From NCBI GenBank assembly GCA_038093975.1, contig JBBPTG010000038.1, positions 118,501-182,500 on the forward strand: a DNA stretch of 64,000 nucleotides, written 5' to 3'. A program made the position numbers and the translations under genes. This DNA is from Chalciporus piperatus (lineage: Eukaryota; Basidiomycota; Agaricomycetes; Boletales; Boletaceae). Of the stretch, positions 33,282 to 44,929 are shown piece after piece (the stretch's first letter is position 1; every line of letters starts with the position of its first letter). The notes below the pieces were generated by a model. That model saw only the letters and a program-made list of their open reading frames with translations, was not told the DNA's origin and made no database searches.

Positions 33282-36200
33282 GATTCGGAATGAGCTTGAT
33301 GTTCAGCATCGATCAATCGATCACGAGTCTACGTCATCTAGAACCCAACGCCGGCCTCTGAAATCCAGAGTGTTTGGGCTGGGCAGTTCGGGGGGACGGG
33401 CGACGGTAAACCGCTTTAGAAATCGATATACACAAAAGGATCAGGTGTCCGGTCTGACCCGCCGCTCAATCCCAACCGGATTTGGCACGTTGAAGAGATG
33501 GTCACGGGGCAAACATGTATGCCGTCATTTTTTCCTTGACGTTTGACACCAGGGCCCATCTGTACATGTCCCGCTGTGGCGACAGATGTCAACTATCGGA
33601 GGCCATATATATGTAATGAATTCTGAGCTATATACTACTGTTGACCAGCCATATGTGGGGGCGACATGAAGCAGCATGAAGCTCACTGGAATCTTGGCTT
33701 GGAACGTGATCGTCTAGGATGAGATGAATTAGTGGACTTCTGTTCTGGGATGCAAACCTGCCAGCAGGCCTCCAGCGTTTGGTGCCGCACATCCGAAGGT
33801 CGAGCAAAGGAACTTCCAACACGCCATGTCATACCCCTCATGGCGATGTGGCAGAAAGGTCCTCGTCTTCGTTCAGGTTTCTAAGTAACGCACTCCGTGG
33901 CAGTCTTCAAGGTGTCCCACCATCCGATCCGAGCAGGTGCGGCAATGAGTCAGACTCCTTGTCAACGATCGGACGTTTTCTGTTGCTTACAATTTAGTCG
34001 TTCTGTTCTTGGTGCCACATTACAACACAAGTAGTAAGTAAGGTGGGTCCGCCGGCCGTCAGTGGTTCCCGTTGTGAATCGGTTCAGTTTCTACTAGTGA
34101 ACACACCCAAAGTTTGAAATGACGAGCCAGCAAAAGCCAGCGCCCAATCTCCCGCATGACCTTTTTCCAGGGATTTGTGGGTGCAGGTTGACAGGATCCT
34201 GAGTGCTCTCCGTGCATTGAGTCACTCAATTGGAAGGCAAGCAATTCTCTCACTGACGATCACTCACATCCCTTGCAACGCAGCACATAAGTAACAAGAG
34301 AACCTCGCTGTTCGGGCCCAGCCAGGTCATCCCAATTGATGTGACTATCGCTCGTTCCTGAGGGTAATTCTGTGGCATTGACGCCCCTGCCTTTCCCCCA
34401 AAGGGTTCGTTTCATCTTTCCCCGCGACTCAGCTACTTATTTATCCGAGTTTATCATCGCTTATATCAACCTCAGGATGATAACGCATAAACGGAACGAA
34501 ATTTTCGAGGGTACAGGTGCTGTACAGCGCGCGCTGAACCGATATGATCCTGAATACATAACTTGAACTGATCAAGAATGGGTTACACTTTTCATCTGCC
34601 TAATCTGGCTCGGTATCTTGTCAGAGCACAGGAAGCTCGCCTTTTGTTTTCAATTGAATCTGTTTGTTCTCCTCCTGATACTCGTCCTCGTGTCAAGTCC
34701 GATTGACGGGTGACTCCGACCACTAGGTGACTCGGTCGCCTACATCGACGCAACCTTGGCCGGTTTGTGGGAGTGGGCGCTATGGTTGGTGCACTTCTTG
34801 TTGTTTCCCTGAAACTGCCTTCCGTAGCTGGACCACCATTATGCCATGATCGACACAGCAAGTCACTCAACATGAGATCTAATATGGGCGCTCACTTAGA
34901 CATGCTCACAGGTTTTTTACCTTTTCGATCGTGGTACCACTGTTGAAGAATGGAGTTGCCAACCTCTGACAATGACCCGATTTAGTTCGTGCAATGCAAG
35001 TCTTCCCCCCCAAGACGCCCACCATATGCGAGATCGACTTGATGCACGCTTTTGGGCCCACACGTTCCGGTTTAGGCGAAAATGCACTCGAAGAATTTCA
35101 AAGTGGTTCGGGTTCGTACCACTGCCACTACTATGTTTTTGGACAGCGTTTCCGCGGCTACCATTTGTCACGCGCTCCTCCGTCGGACGCAGCGCTAAGT
35201 CGCAAAAAACACCCGCGGAAAGCCCAAGAGCATCCACGGTGGGCCCTGGTGGGCCCACCATCGCCGTGTGTGTCGACACACACAGCCAAATGTGCAGGGC
35301 TCAGTAAGCTGCATGTGGGGCGCCGCCAGTCTAGTACGCATATGCTCCCGATCGGCCGAAGGTCTCCGAAGGTATAAACGGGGTGAGCTGAGTCTTCATT
35401 AGATTTTAAGATTCAGAGGCACCAGGGCGGGCTCGTGTCGCATCAACGGTCTCAAAAGCGCTTGATGATGGGTTCTTTTAGGTTCTTTTTCGGTTGATGT
35501 TTGACATTAGCGCCAAATGGTCAACTGGGGTTCACCAGGTGGTAGGAGAGGGAGTTCGCAAGGAACGTTACAAGCTGTCTACGATGGCAAACATATGTTC
35601 ATATCGGCAGACGCCCACGTGATGGAGGAGGTCCTAGAACGTTGTGCTCGTTTTTGGAGTTTGCCGTGACACCGACTCCATTTCTCTCACACCTCTGGTA
35701 CTTGTGGGCAACTCTATGATACCGTAAGGCGGAGACCATCCATCAACGAATGAGCACGGGCCACAGCGAGCGCCCTTCGATGCTTCGATTCCGCGGAGGT
35801 AGATAGGCCTTTGTTGATAGCGATGAGGTCTAATCCTTGTTATCTTATCATTCTTCGTTTCCAATGTCCTCGTTGTCCGTCCAAAAGTCGCTAGGAGTGC
35901 ATCCTACTCGGACCGCTGACCGCGCTGGTTCGCTGGTTCATCTTGGGCTCATAAAGTGTGAATGAAAGTGAAGTAAGAACGTGGTGCAAACCTCTCCCTG
36001 CCAGAGGGGTATCTTCCTGTCCACGATCTGAAGAGGTTCTGATCGTTCTCCTTCATGTTTGCTTCACGTTCAACATCAGCGAACGCATTACCGTGCGAGT
36101 GATAATGAACATGTCCTTGCCTTACAGCCACTCTGGTCGTCAACCCTGTGTCAATGTCCTGCATGTGGCGCCCGTGAGGCGAGATTAGAATGGCCTCAAG

Positions 36201-39200
36201 GCAACAAAGTTTGATGGGAAACGTTCAAGGAAGGAAACCCACCAACCCTTCCTGGTCTTCTCTGTCAAAGTCTCACGCGGGAAGGTAAGATAAATCGGAC
36301 CTGTTCGGTCAACTAGCACTCTTTCGCGTGGGGTGTACGAGAAACATCACAACGGTCCTGGATGCGAACACGTTTCGGGGCACAAGGGCAAGCGGTTCCG
36401 CCATATTGTGGACAAGTTCACGTTTGATGGATCGTCCATGTACATATGATGAGGTGGTAAAACTATTGAAGACCGCGGGGAACTCGATTTGACACAGCGA
36501 TTGATTGATCCGGTTTGTGTATCGGGTGGGTCGGGGTGCATGAGGTGTCATTTGTAGTCTTGAGCTAAACAGCGTTCACATTACTACGTCTAGACCTGAA
36601 ACCTCGGAAGGGATCGGGGGAGAAGGACCTCGTGGAAATCGTCTATATACCATTGTAATAGGTATGTTCATATCTCGAGATAACCCGTTTATAACGATAC
36701 GGCAAGCAGGAGAAATGAAGGTTGGAGAATCTGAGTCAATTATCGGTTATCGACAACGTTGGATTTCGTTATCCTGAACGCGTTGGAGTGGTGATACCGC
36801 TGGGTTGGGATAGATTACTCGAGATTTGATCCTCACGGAGGCATGGCATGAAGTGAGCGTCTTGATGAGAATTGCTGCGTGTGAGTTGGGCAAGTTCATC
36901 GCCTTGCGAGCGTAACTCGAGCGTAACACTACATACGTCCAGCTGTGGGCGAGTACGCCTTGATGGTGATCAGGATTTAGCGCGCTGCGGGTGACTTTTC
37001 CATTCCAATTAGCGAAAAGCGGTGGAGGAGGGAAGCGGGAGTGGAAGAGAAATGTCCACCCTAATCCATTGGACATCGCGATACACAGCACCTCCATTTC
37101 TATAGGGTTTCTCTTCAACATTTTTGTTCACGATCTCAACATTCCACTCAAGGGTTCACGCCCATTTGCATCGCGACGACGACCTTCGAGTTCGATTGTT
37201 CGACGTCCAGGCTCCAGCCAACATGTTTTCTCTTCTCCATCTCGAACCACCCGTGGCCTTCGGCGACGGATCTTGTCGTTTTCTGTAGCACGGTCCAGTG
37301 TTAAGGCGGCCGTCAAGATCTTCTTTGTCGTCTTCATTTCCTGAGCTTCTTCGCCGAGTCACACCAGTTCGCTCTCATTCGAACGCACGCCTGCTCGAGG
37401 CCGCCAACCCATCCACCAAGCATCCTTCAGGTCCTAGTAGCACGTTGTCTTTCCGCGAAGAAAGAAGGGGATGCTTCTTGGACTGGGGATTGTAGACAAA
37501 GCCTATCCCCGATCAGCCCAGGTCTGCTTTACCATCGAGTTGGACGTGAGTGATCATCTATTGAACCACGCAGGTCGCATTTCCTGCACCGATTGATCAT
37601 GAAGGTGTCCTGCAACAGACACCTTCCTTCCCGCAGCACAGTTGCTAGAGCAGCACTCCCAATGCCTTCCTAAAGTGGTGTACTTCTATTAATGTGGCAG
37701 GGAAGCAAGACGCTTCTTCTCCTGTCGAGCCCAGCTACTATTCCCGTGTGGCGGCTCATTTCCCGCGTTATCTGAATCCAGTATCGCTGATGGGCCAACA
37801 TGACGGCTGTGCGGGTAGATTTTGGGTGGTACTGGACTATCGAACGAGTCTGCTTTGAAGGCGTTAACTGAGCCCTCTTTGACCTGGATGTCTAGATCCC
37901 ACTGATTTCGTTCACAGTGTTGGTCACAGTCTTCCTGGGCTGTGCTTGATTTGTAACGTACTGCACATTGATGGTCTGGACAAGGTGAGTAAGCAATCTT
38001 TTACGCCCCAAATCAAGAATCTTGAATAACGTTGAATTGTAGTCCCTGAGATCGAGAACGTATTTCCGTGGCGTAAGACTCCAGCCCTCGAACTCTCACG
38101 TATCGGGAAGCTCACGTCTGTTCTAGAACACCATCCATGGCGAAGCAAACCATACTCCGGACGGAACATATCTCAAGCAGGACAAACCATATGATCTACG
38201 AGGCGTCAAGGGCCGAACGTGGGGAGGTGAGGGCTATTCTTTACGCCCGAGGTCAGGTCATCTCGTTGATTACAGGTTGTCGTCTGACATGTTTCGGAAA
38301 GGAAGGCAGATTAACATCTGTTCCACATGCTATGCACGCGATCAATGTGTAATCAATGTACGATCAACGCAGCCAGTGATGCATATCTGCAATCCCGGTT
38401 GAACCTAGCAACCTTTCGTCTGCGCGTTGAAAGTTCTTGGACTATGAGTTCAATGTGGACTTGCGACCTAATGTCGTTAGGTGACATGATCCGCAGGTGG
38501 CATTTCCGGCGGCCTTGCGTGAGGGCAGTGTTAATCTGTCAGACATATGTTCGGCCTGTGTCGCAGCATGAAAGAGGTGAAATGTCGTTTTCCCGGGAAT
38601 TTCAGTGAGGCTTACACGGATCCAGGATTGAACGAGCCAAGAATAAGTTTTAGGGGGACATCCGTGTTGCAGGCTCTCCCATTCTCCTCTTCTCTAGATA
38701 TTTCGAGAGTGGTGTCGACCACAGCGCCCACAAAGGGTGAATTCCTGGAGATATGCATCGTCTACGCTCCACCGAAACATTCTGAATACCTATCTTTCCT
38801 TGCAGGATTTGTCACCGTCGTGTTCACCTCGTAAGTCATGGGACCTTGTTAGTTGGTACATTCTCTTTAATGTCCGTGCTAGGGGTGACTTTGACCGTCC
38901 CTCTCGATGCGTGAGTTCCATCGAACCTCCATTCGTCATTGTCGTGGAACGTTTTCTGCAGGGAAAAGGCTGTGAGTTCAATTCAAACGTGTGGGTATTC
39001 AATTGCTCACTGCCTCAAACATGACCGAATTGAATTGAAGCAAGTTTCAGTTCATGACTCAGCTTGCGCCGAGGCATGTCGGGCCCACCATCCAGAACTT
39101 ACCAGAACGAACGCGGCGTGCCGTCGACGACCCACATGTCGGTGGCGGAATGGGGCCGATTCGGAGGCACTCCATCAGTGCTTAGTCACCTTGGGCTACA

Positions 39201-40043
39201 ATGGGCGATCTCCCGGATGAGGTGTGTCTCATTCGTGGAGTGGCTGCCATCCATGCTTGCAAAGTTAGCCGCAGACAAGGCGTGCCCATGATTTCTTGGG
39301 AGAGGCGATCCGTCAAGCTACGCTATGAGTGCGAGAATGCGCAGAGGGCGGTCAGGGCATGATCGTGCCGTCCCTCGTGTGTATTACGCTAGCATCCCCT
39401 TCAAGGCTCCACCACTTAGCCTAAGATGTCCTGCCTTCTTGTCAGTGGCGCCGTCAATTAACTTAGGACAACTGTCCGGCATTGTCAGTGGACGAGTTTG
39501 TTTGGGTGAGTAAGCTAAGCAGCTTAGTACGCCGGTATTTTTGCTGAGTTCTGTACCTTAGCACTCAGATCAGACCAAACATTGTCACCGATATTATGTG
39601 GCTCGAGATAGCGCCGGATCTTTCCAGAGCGCAAGTTTTTTTCGCCACATAGATGCTGAGCAGAACGAGTATGGACTCGGGCCGTACTGTACATCTGCAT
39701 TGATGCTCTGCCAATCTACTAAAGGATGTTAGAGGGATGCGTTTGGAACAGCATCCGTGATCGTAATCACGAGGTCGGGATTTAAAGGAAAGAGGGACTC
39801 ACCCAGAGGGCTCAATGTGCGTATCGCGATCAACTTGCATGATCGATGGGTGGATGATAACCAAAGCCAGGCGTAATACCACAAAGATACACCGGGCCGT
39901 CAGGCCTTCAGGTCCCAGAGAGGAATGCAGTACTATTGGTAGGCAGCGTCACACCTGTTCCGCATGGAGAGTCTTGGTGGTATGTACTAAGATTATATTA
40001 AGGCAGTGGCAAAGATCGGTACAAGGTTCCGGCCGATGAAGAA
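33282..40043. other. Gene desert, about 6.8 kb
   Basis: No frame on either strand gives a recognised protein or a supported exon series, and I see no intact transposon. Frames are short throughout. The region may hold decayed repeats too diverged to recognise by eye, long regulatory DNA or non-coding transcripts. Confidence 0.35.
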
Positions 40044-40428
40044 TCATGCGCAACATCTCTTCCTGCGAGCATCGGAATCGGAATCGATATCTGAGTCCTG
40101 AGCGTCACACTCCTCCCCTGTTCGATTGGGACTGTCGCTCCTGTTACTCGCAAGAGTGCTTTGCAGACTTGTGGAGGTATCCGATCCATTCAGTCGGAAC
40201 CTCTTTGCCTCCTTACTCTTCAACGTATTCGTCCCATGAGCTCCCTCCTGCCCTTCATCCTGGCCGACAACGTTTCCGCTCACTGCGGTGAATTCCTTGG
40301 CACCCGTAGCGACCTTGCAGAGGACCTTTTCGCTTCGTTTGATGAGGTGTGGACTTGGCGAGACGATCTTGAGCTTGGGAGTGTTTTCGTCATCGCTGTA
40401 GACGTAAAAACATCTTTCCTTCGTTTCG
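40044..40428 (-). pseudogene. Truncated copy of the SAP-like gene at 42118-43882
   Basis: On the minus strand the frame reads HLIKRSEKVLCKV, later GTNTLKSKEAKR and at its end SDARRKRCCA. These parallel KHLVKRSDKVLDKL, GTNTLQSKQARK and DDDARRKRSRS of the SAP-like protein encoded from 43882. The copy covers only the 3' part. It has lost the segment that contains the last intron and about 30 flanking codons, and it has many substitutions. It ends abruptly at 40429, where the inverted arm B begins. Confidence 0.75.
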
Positions 40429-40429
40429 C

Positions 40430-40807
40430 CTAAACCCGCTGACAACAGATGATCGACCTCTGACATTCGCTGATATCCCCTGGCCCATCTTTTCGACATG
40501 GAACCCCGCGACGTGGAAATCTTCAGGCGATACCATCCTTGATCCGGAAGAAGTCACTCCAGCAGCCCTGCCTTCGTTCCTTTTGCCAGACGCCGACATC
40601 ATCGACCCCGCGTCCACATCTGCCAACACTGACGAGATCAAAAGGAAAACCCGCGATAGACTCAAGGAAACGTTATTACGATTCCATCCTGACAAGTTTG
40701 AAGGTCGTTTCATGCATCGTATACTCGAGAAGGATAGGAAGCGCGTCGGGGAAGTCTTGGGACAGGTCGTAAGAGTTCTCAATGTACTCATGAGCACCCG
40801 ATCTTGA
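40430..40807 (+). pseudogene. In-frame copy of the NFKBIL1-like C-terminus
   Basis: 125 codons run without a stop or frameshift from CTAAACCCGCTG to the original stop. They match the last exon of the gene at 17324-18441 with few replacements (for example QTPD to LTTD and WRLATW to WNPATW). The HPDKF and DIPWP motifs are intact. There is no obvious start codon or promoter of its own; the first in-frame ATG-less stretch begins at the duplication edge. It is most likely a fragment, but the frame has been kept. Confidence 0.7.
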
Positions 40808-41452
40808 CGACTTTCGTCCTTTGCATGAGGCGACTGTTTACATCACGAGTGCAGTGCGTTGATCAGTTACAACATCCGTGTCCTGTCGGGTGCTGCAATG
40901 CTGGACTCGCCTGTCAGCCAAATACACCAAAGACTTCGTTGTTTTCGTGCCCACGAACATGGACATAATACGCGTCTTGTAGTTGTCTGATGACTCTCAA
41001 CTTACTGTATATGAATGGCATCTTCTAAATCTCGCACAACTCGAGCATATGTATTCCCACAGATGCATAAGGACATGCTAGAAGGCAGGGAGATCGAACA
41101 ACGCAAAGGCCATGCCAGTAAGAGTCTAGCGACCACACCATCCAGTATGACGCAAGCTCATCTGCGTGAGCCGATCTACAGGGAAGCAGGACAGCCTCTA
41201 TAGCTTGGGTAGTGGAAGTGGAAGTCACAAGATGATCAACGTAACTTACGGGCAGCGTCAGGCGGTGGAAGAGGAATGTGTCCCCAGGCTATATCGCTCG
41301 AACGATTCCACGAGCGTCTCAATGAGGTGGGTGGTGACAACAAAAAAGAGAAAGCTGAAAACGGCCAAGACGTGGGTAGTAAGGAAGGCATATAGGGGCG
41401 AAGAGTCTGGGGAGGGGTCAGGGATGGGTAGGGGCGTTACCACGACGGTGCC

Positions 41453-41500
41453 TGTGATTGTCGGAATGGGGCGCCGCCGTTACCCATTCCGACAATCACA
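41453..41500. repeat. Perfect 18-bp inverted repeat with 12-bp loop
   Basis: Arms 41453-41470 and 41483-41500 are exact reverse complements (TGTGATTGTCGGAATGGG and its complement) around a GC-rich 12-base loop. A further direct copy of the same motif lies near 41593-41610. It sits in the Thr/Asp-coding repeat tract of arm B and is absent in this form from arm A. Confidence 0.85.
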
Positions 41501-41810
41501 GACACCGTCACGGCGACGGTACTGGCAAGGGCGATGAGGCCGTGACGGTCACGGTGTCCGTGGTTGGAATGGGCACCGCCGTTACGGCGGTGTCTGTGAT
41601 TGTCGGAATGGATGTGATATCAGAGTCGCAAATGCATGGAGGAAACATCCTGTGCGAGAGGTATACGATGATGATGGATAGAGAAAGGAAAAGAGGAAAA
41701 TGCAGCAGAGCAACTAGATGGGTTATACAGAGAGTTTGAGCCAAAACATTCAGGGGCCATTGGCCCTGAAATGCTTCAGACCAGCTTACCTAAGCACTCA
41801 TGTTCCCATT

Positions 41811-42117
41811 CATCTGGTATGCCCGCGCATCGACGTTCATACTGGCGTTCAGAGTGGGATCATGATTCGGCAGGTGAACCTCAGAAACATAGCCGGCTGA
41901 ACCTCCCCCACAAAACGGATGAGCGATGCCATTTTCGGTAATAAAGGTGACTTTTGGGATCTAGCTTAGCAAATAACATTACAGCCCAGGATGACGGCAC
42001 CTGCTATAATCTACAACCGGCTGGGATTGGTAGACAGCGGCCAGGGAGGCGCGTCCACAATTCAAACGGTGCCTTCTGGATGTAAGACATCGTGCAATGA
42101 ATGCTTGTGGTTCGCCT
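41811..42117. other. Short region without a gene
   Basis: This lies between the end of the inverted duplication and the stop of the SAP-like gene; it is the 3' flank of that gene. Nothing else seen. Confidence 0.5.
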
Positions 42118-43882
42118 TCATGAGCGAGACCTCTTCCTGCGAGCATCGTCATCGGAAGCGACATCTGAGTCCTCAGCGTCACTATCATCCCTCGTGCGTT
42201 TGGGACTGCCGCTCCTGCTACTCGCAGGGGTGGTTTGCAGACTTGTGGGGGTGTCCGATTCGACCGCACTATAAAGCAAGTCAGTTGAGGATGTCAGTTG
42301 CAAATTGCTCATCGACGTACTCATAAAGCTCCCAAGGGTCTGGAGACCTTCCCTTCGCTTCAAGTACCCGATTAGCAGCTCTCCACTTCTTCTCATTCAG
42401 CTTCTTCCTCTCTTCCCGGATCCACTCCATGCGCAACTTTCTCGCCTGCTTACTCTGCAACGTATTCGTCCCATCCACGAGCTCTCTCTTGTCCTTCATC
42501 CTCGCCATCAGCGATTCCTCCAAGTGTTCTCTCAGCATCGTGAGTTCCCTGGCGTCCGTAACGAGCTTGTCAAGGACCTTGTCGCTCCGTTTGACGAGGT
42601 GTTTGGTTTCGGCGAAACGTTCTTTGAGTTTGGGGGTCTCATCGACGAGGAGAGTGAATTGGCGGAGAACATCGACGACCATGTTTTCGTCCGGCCCAGC
42701 TTCGACGCGGGGGTCGTCGCTGAAGACGCTACGGTTGTCTGCTTCGTCTTGGAGGTCTGCTTCTAAGAGAGTCTGACGGCATGGTCGGTCGTCTGCGGCT
42801 TCGTCGTCCTCGTCCTCATCGTCGTCGTCGTCTGCGTCCTCGTCATCGTTGATAGCGGCGGAGGTGGAAGGTTGCTTTGAGGGTCCAGCGACAGGTAGTG
42901 GGAGATTTTTGCGCTTCATGGGAACGTTGGCTGGGGCTCCTTGCGCTGGTTTCGCGTCCTTGTGTGAGGTGGACGGTTTCGTGGAAGGTCCTGCGACAGG
43001 AGGTTGGAGATTCTGGTCCTGTAAAAGGGGTGCCACAGGTATTGCGTTCCTTGGGTTGGCATCGTTGGTAGATGTGGATGATTCCTGGGAGGGTGCTGTG
43101 GGGACCGGGACATCGGCAGGTGGAGGTGGAAGCACAGGGTTCGGTGGCGCCACGGCTGGAACTGCGATGGCGAGTGCAATTGCGGCTGCCGCTGTGGGAA
43201 CCTTGCGAGTGCATCGCTTCTCGGGGACAGAGACGGGGACCGCATTAGATGGGCCTGTGGTTGGTTCGTCTGGAGGTATAAGGTGAGACATGTGCGAGGG
43301 AACATAGAGTTGCGATTTACCTTCAGGGTAGAGCAGCTGGATGTCGTCAGAGTGTACAGACGTCAAAGTGGCTGGGTCGTTCGAGTTGGAGTTGGAAGCG
43401 CCTCTAGGGGGGTTCTGCTTTTTGGGCCGCGCAGACGCCGACGGAGAGGCAGACGCGGAAATGTTGTCGATGACTTCAGCGGTCTTCGCTTGGTTCCTTT
43501 GCAAGTAGCGTTGGGACCTGGTAGACAGGGGCGCCGAAGCTGACGCTGATGCTGGGGCAGATGGTGCAGCATCGGGGGCGGCAGACGCGCTGCTGATAGG
43601 GTCGAAGGAGAAGACCATGAGAACGGGTAGATAGACACGATGGCACGCGTGAGGGACGGTGGACTTACTCTGGGATCGGAACGCCTTTGGGGTGTTTCTT
43701 GAGAAGGCGGCGGATGATTTCTTCAGTCTTTCCGACCGCGCGGACGAATTCTCTCTGAAGCGAAATCGTCAGCGTGAAGCGACAAAAATGAACGGGATGA
43801 GGATAAGACAAACCTTTGCAATAGCTTGAATCTGGGGACGAGGGAGTGTTCGAAGTTTAGGGCTGTCCATCGTGGGGGCCAT
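42118..43882 (-). CDS. Low-complexity protein with N-terminal SAP-like motif
   Basis: Four exons (43882-43814, 43754-43669, 43592-42321, 42268-42118) give 525 aa with matching phases. The first 50 residues (LRTLPRPQIQAIAKREFVRA then GKTEEIIRRLLKKHPKG) fit a SAP-like helix-turn-helix, which often binds DNA or RNA. The middle is Ala/Pro/Ser-rich, then comes a run of about 30 mostly Asp/Glu residues, then a long predicted coiled coil (ETKHLVKRSDKVLDKLV, KLRMEWIREERKKLNEKKW), and a Ser/Asp/Arg tail ending RRKRSRS. It is probably nuclear. Function unknown. A damaged partial copy lies 1.7 kb downstream at 40044-40428. Confidence 0.72.
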
Positions 43883-44929
43883 CTAACTATCGTGCAGAGG
43901 TAGCTTCTTGAATAGTACCAGAGGGAGGGTTTAACAAACGCAATGACTTTGGCGATGCAGGAGTAAGACGTGCTTGTGGTATGAAGAACCGCAGCAATGC
44001 GTGGCGCCCGATTTTAAAACCGATTCCCAGACCCTCCACAGCGGTCCAAGCACATGTCCAAACGCGGTCGTCAAGGTCCATCCCACCCCCTAGATTGTGG
44101 AACTTCGTCCGCGTGGGCCAAAGCACGAGCAACAAAACAACAAGGCTCTGATCAGACTTGGACAGTGTCCAAGCGGCCAGGCCCACGCGGGGGAAATAAG
44201 GATGGCAAAGATCTGAGATCTGTGTGTGGAATGGGATACAGCAAGAGCAATAGCATCCGGGGGTGCTATTGTTTGGTCGCTTTAAGGCGATCGGTGCTTT
44301 GGCCTGTCCCTCACCAAGTCTGGGGGCGTCAGAGTCAGATCGCAGTGCAGAGCCTTGGAGGTTTGCAGAGGATAAGGCGTCGTCAAGGGAAGCGTCGCCT
44401 GTTGTTTCTCAGTTGCGTGTCTCGTACGGAGAGCGAGGGATCATAGAGTATATGCATTGAAAATCAAGGGTTCACGCACAAGTCTGGCAGTAATTGCATA
44501 AATTTCGAAGACATTGTTCTTACCACATGGCTCAACCGGGGACATTCCACGTGCCTACGCACTCGACCGAACATTCTCGCGACGCCAATTCCCAAGAATG
44601 GCCCGCCCAGTGCTTTGCCGACAACGGGAGACTGCCGAACTCGCTTTGCTTTGACTGACATATCCCAAAACGGGAGGATACAACACAGCCGCTTTGGCCC
44701 GTCTTGTAGGTCCAAGTGGGGGCTATTGTTCTCTGCCTTATGGACCACCGTCGATTAGATGGCATATAAAATCCTTGCCCCCACTCCCCAAGTCGGACTT
44801 CATCAGAACCATTTCGTGTTTCCCCACCACCACCTAGCGAGTAAACACATCAGCCACATCGACACTCGTCGGAGTACTTGAACTCACCGCCCAGCAAGCA
44901 CTCCCCTACCAACGCATCTATCCGTCGCC
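43883..44929. other. Divergent intergenic region
   Basis: This lies between two divergently transcribed genes (43882 on minus, 44930 on plus), so it should contain both promoters. A TATA-like ATATAAAA occurs at about 44762, 170 bp upstream of the plus-strand gene. No gene seen. Confidence 0.5.

Larger units (their letters stand above)
40429..41810. repeat. Inverted duplication, arm B
   Basis: This is a reverse-oriented copy of 16245-17702. It starts at CCTAAACCCGC (40429) inside the copied NFKBIL1-like exon and ends near GCACTCATGT (about 41800). It includes the small ORF copy at 41015-41203 (one-base deletion near its end) and the two-TM ORF copy on the minus strand (about 41744-41258). Differences from arm A are scattered substitutions, a short deletion near 41735, and a re-arranged Thr/Asp repeat tract at 41430-41610. 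Confidence 0.88.

Noticed and set aside
36991..37344. Plus-strand 117-codon frame
   Set aside because: Arg/Ser-rich text without a domain, no supporting splice sites, and equally long frames on the opposite strand.
40044..40499. Continuous minus-strand frame of 151 codons as an intact gene
   Set aside because: Its upstream part (40430-40499) is antisense to the copied NFKBIL1-like exon, so the frame bridges the chimeric junction by chance.
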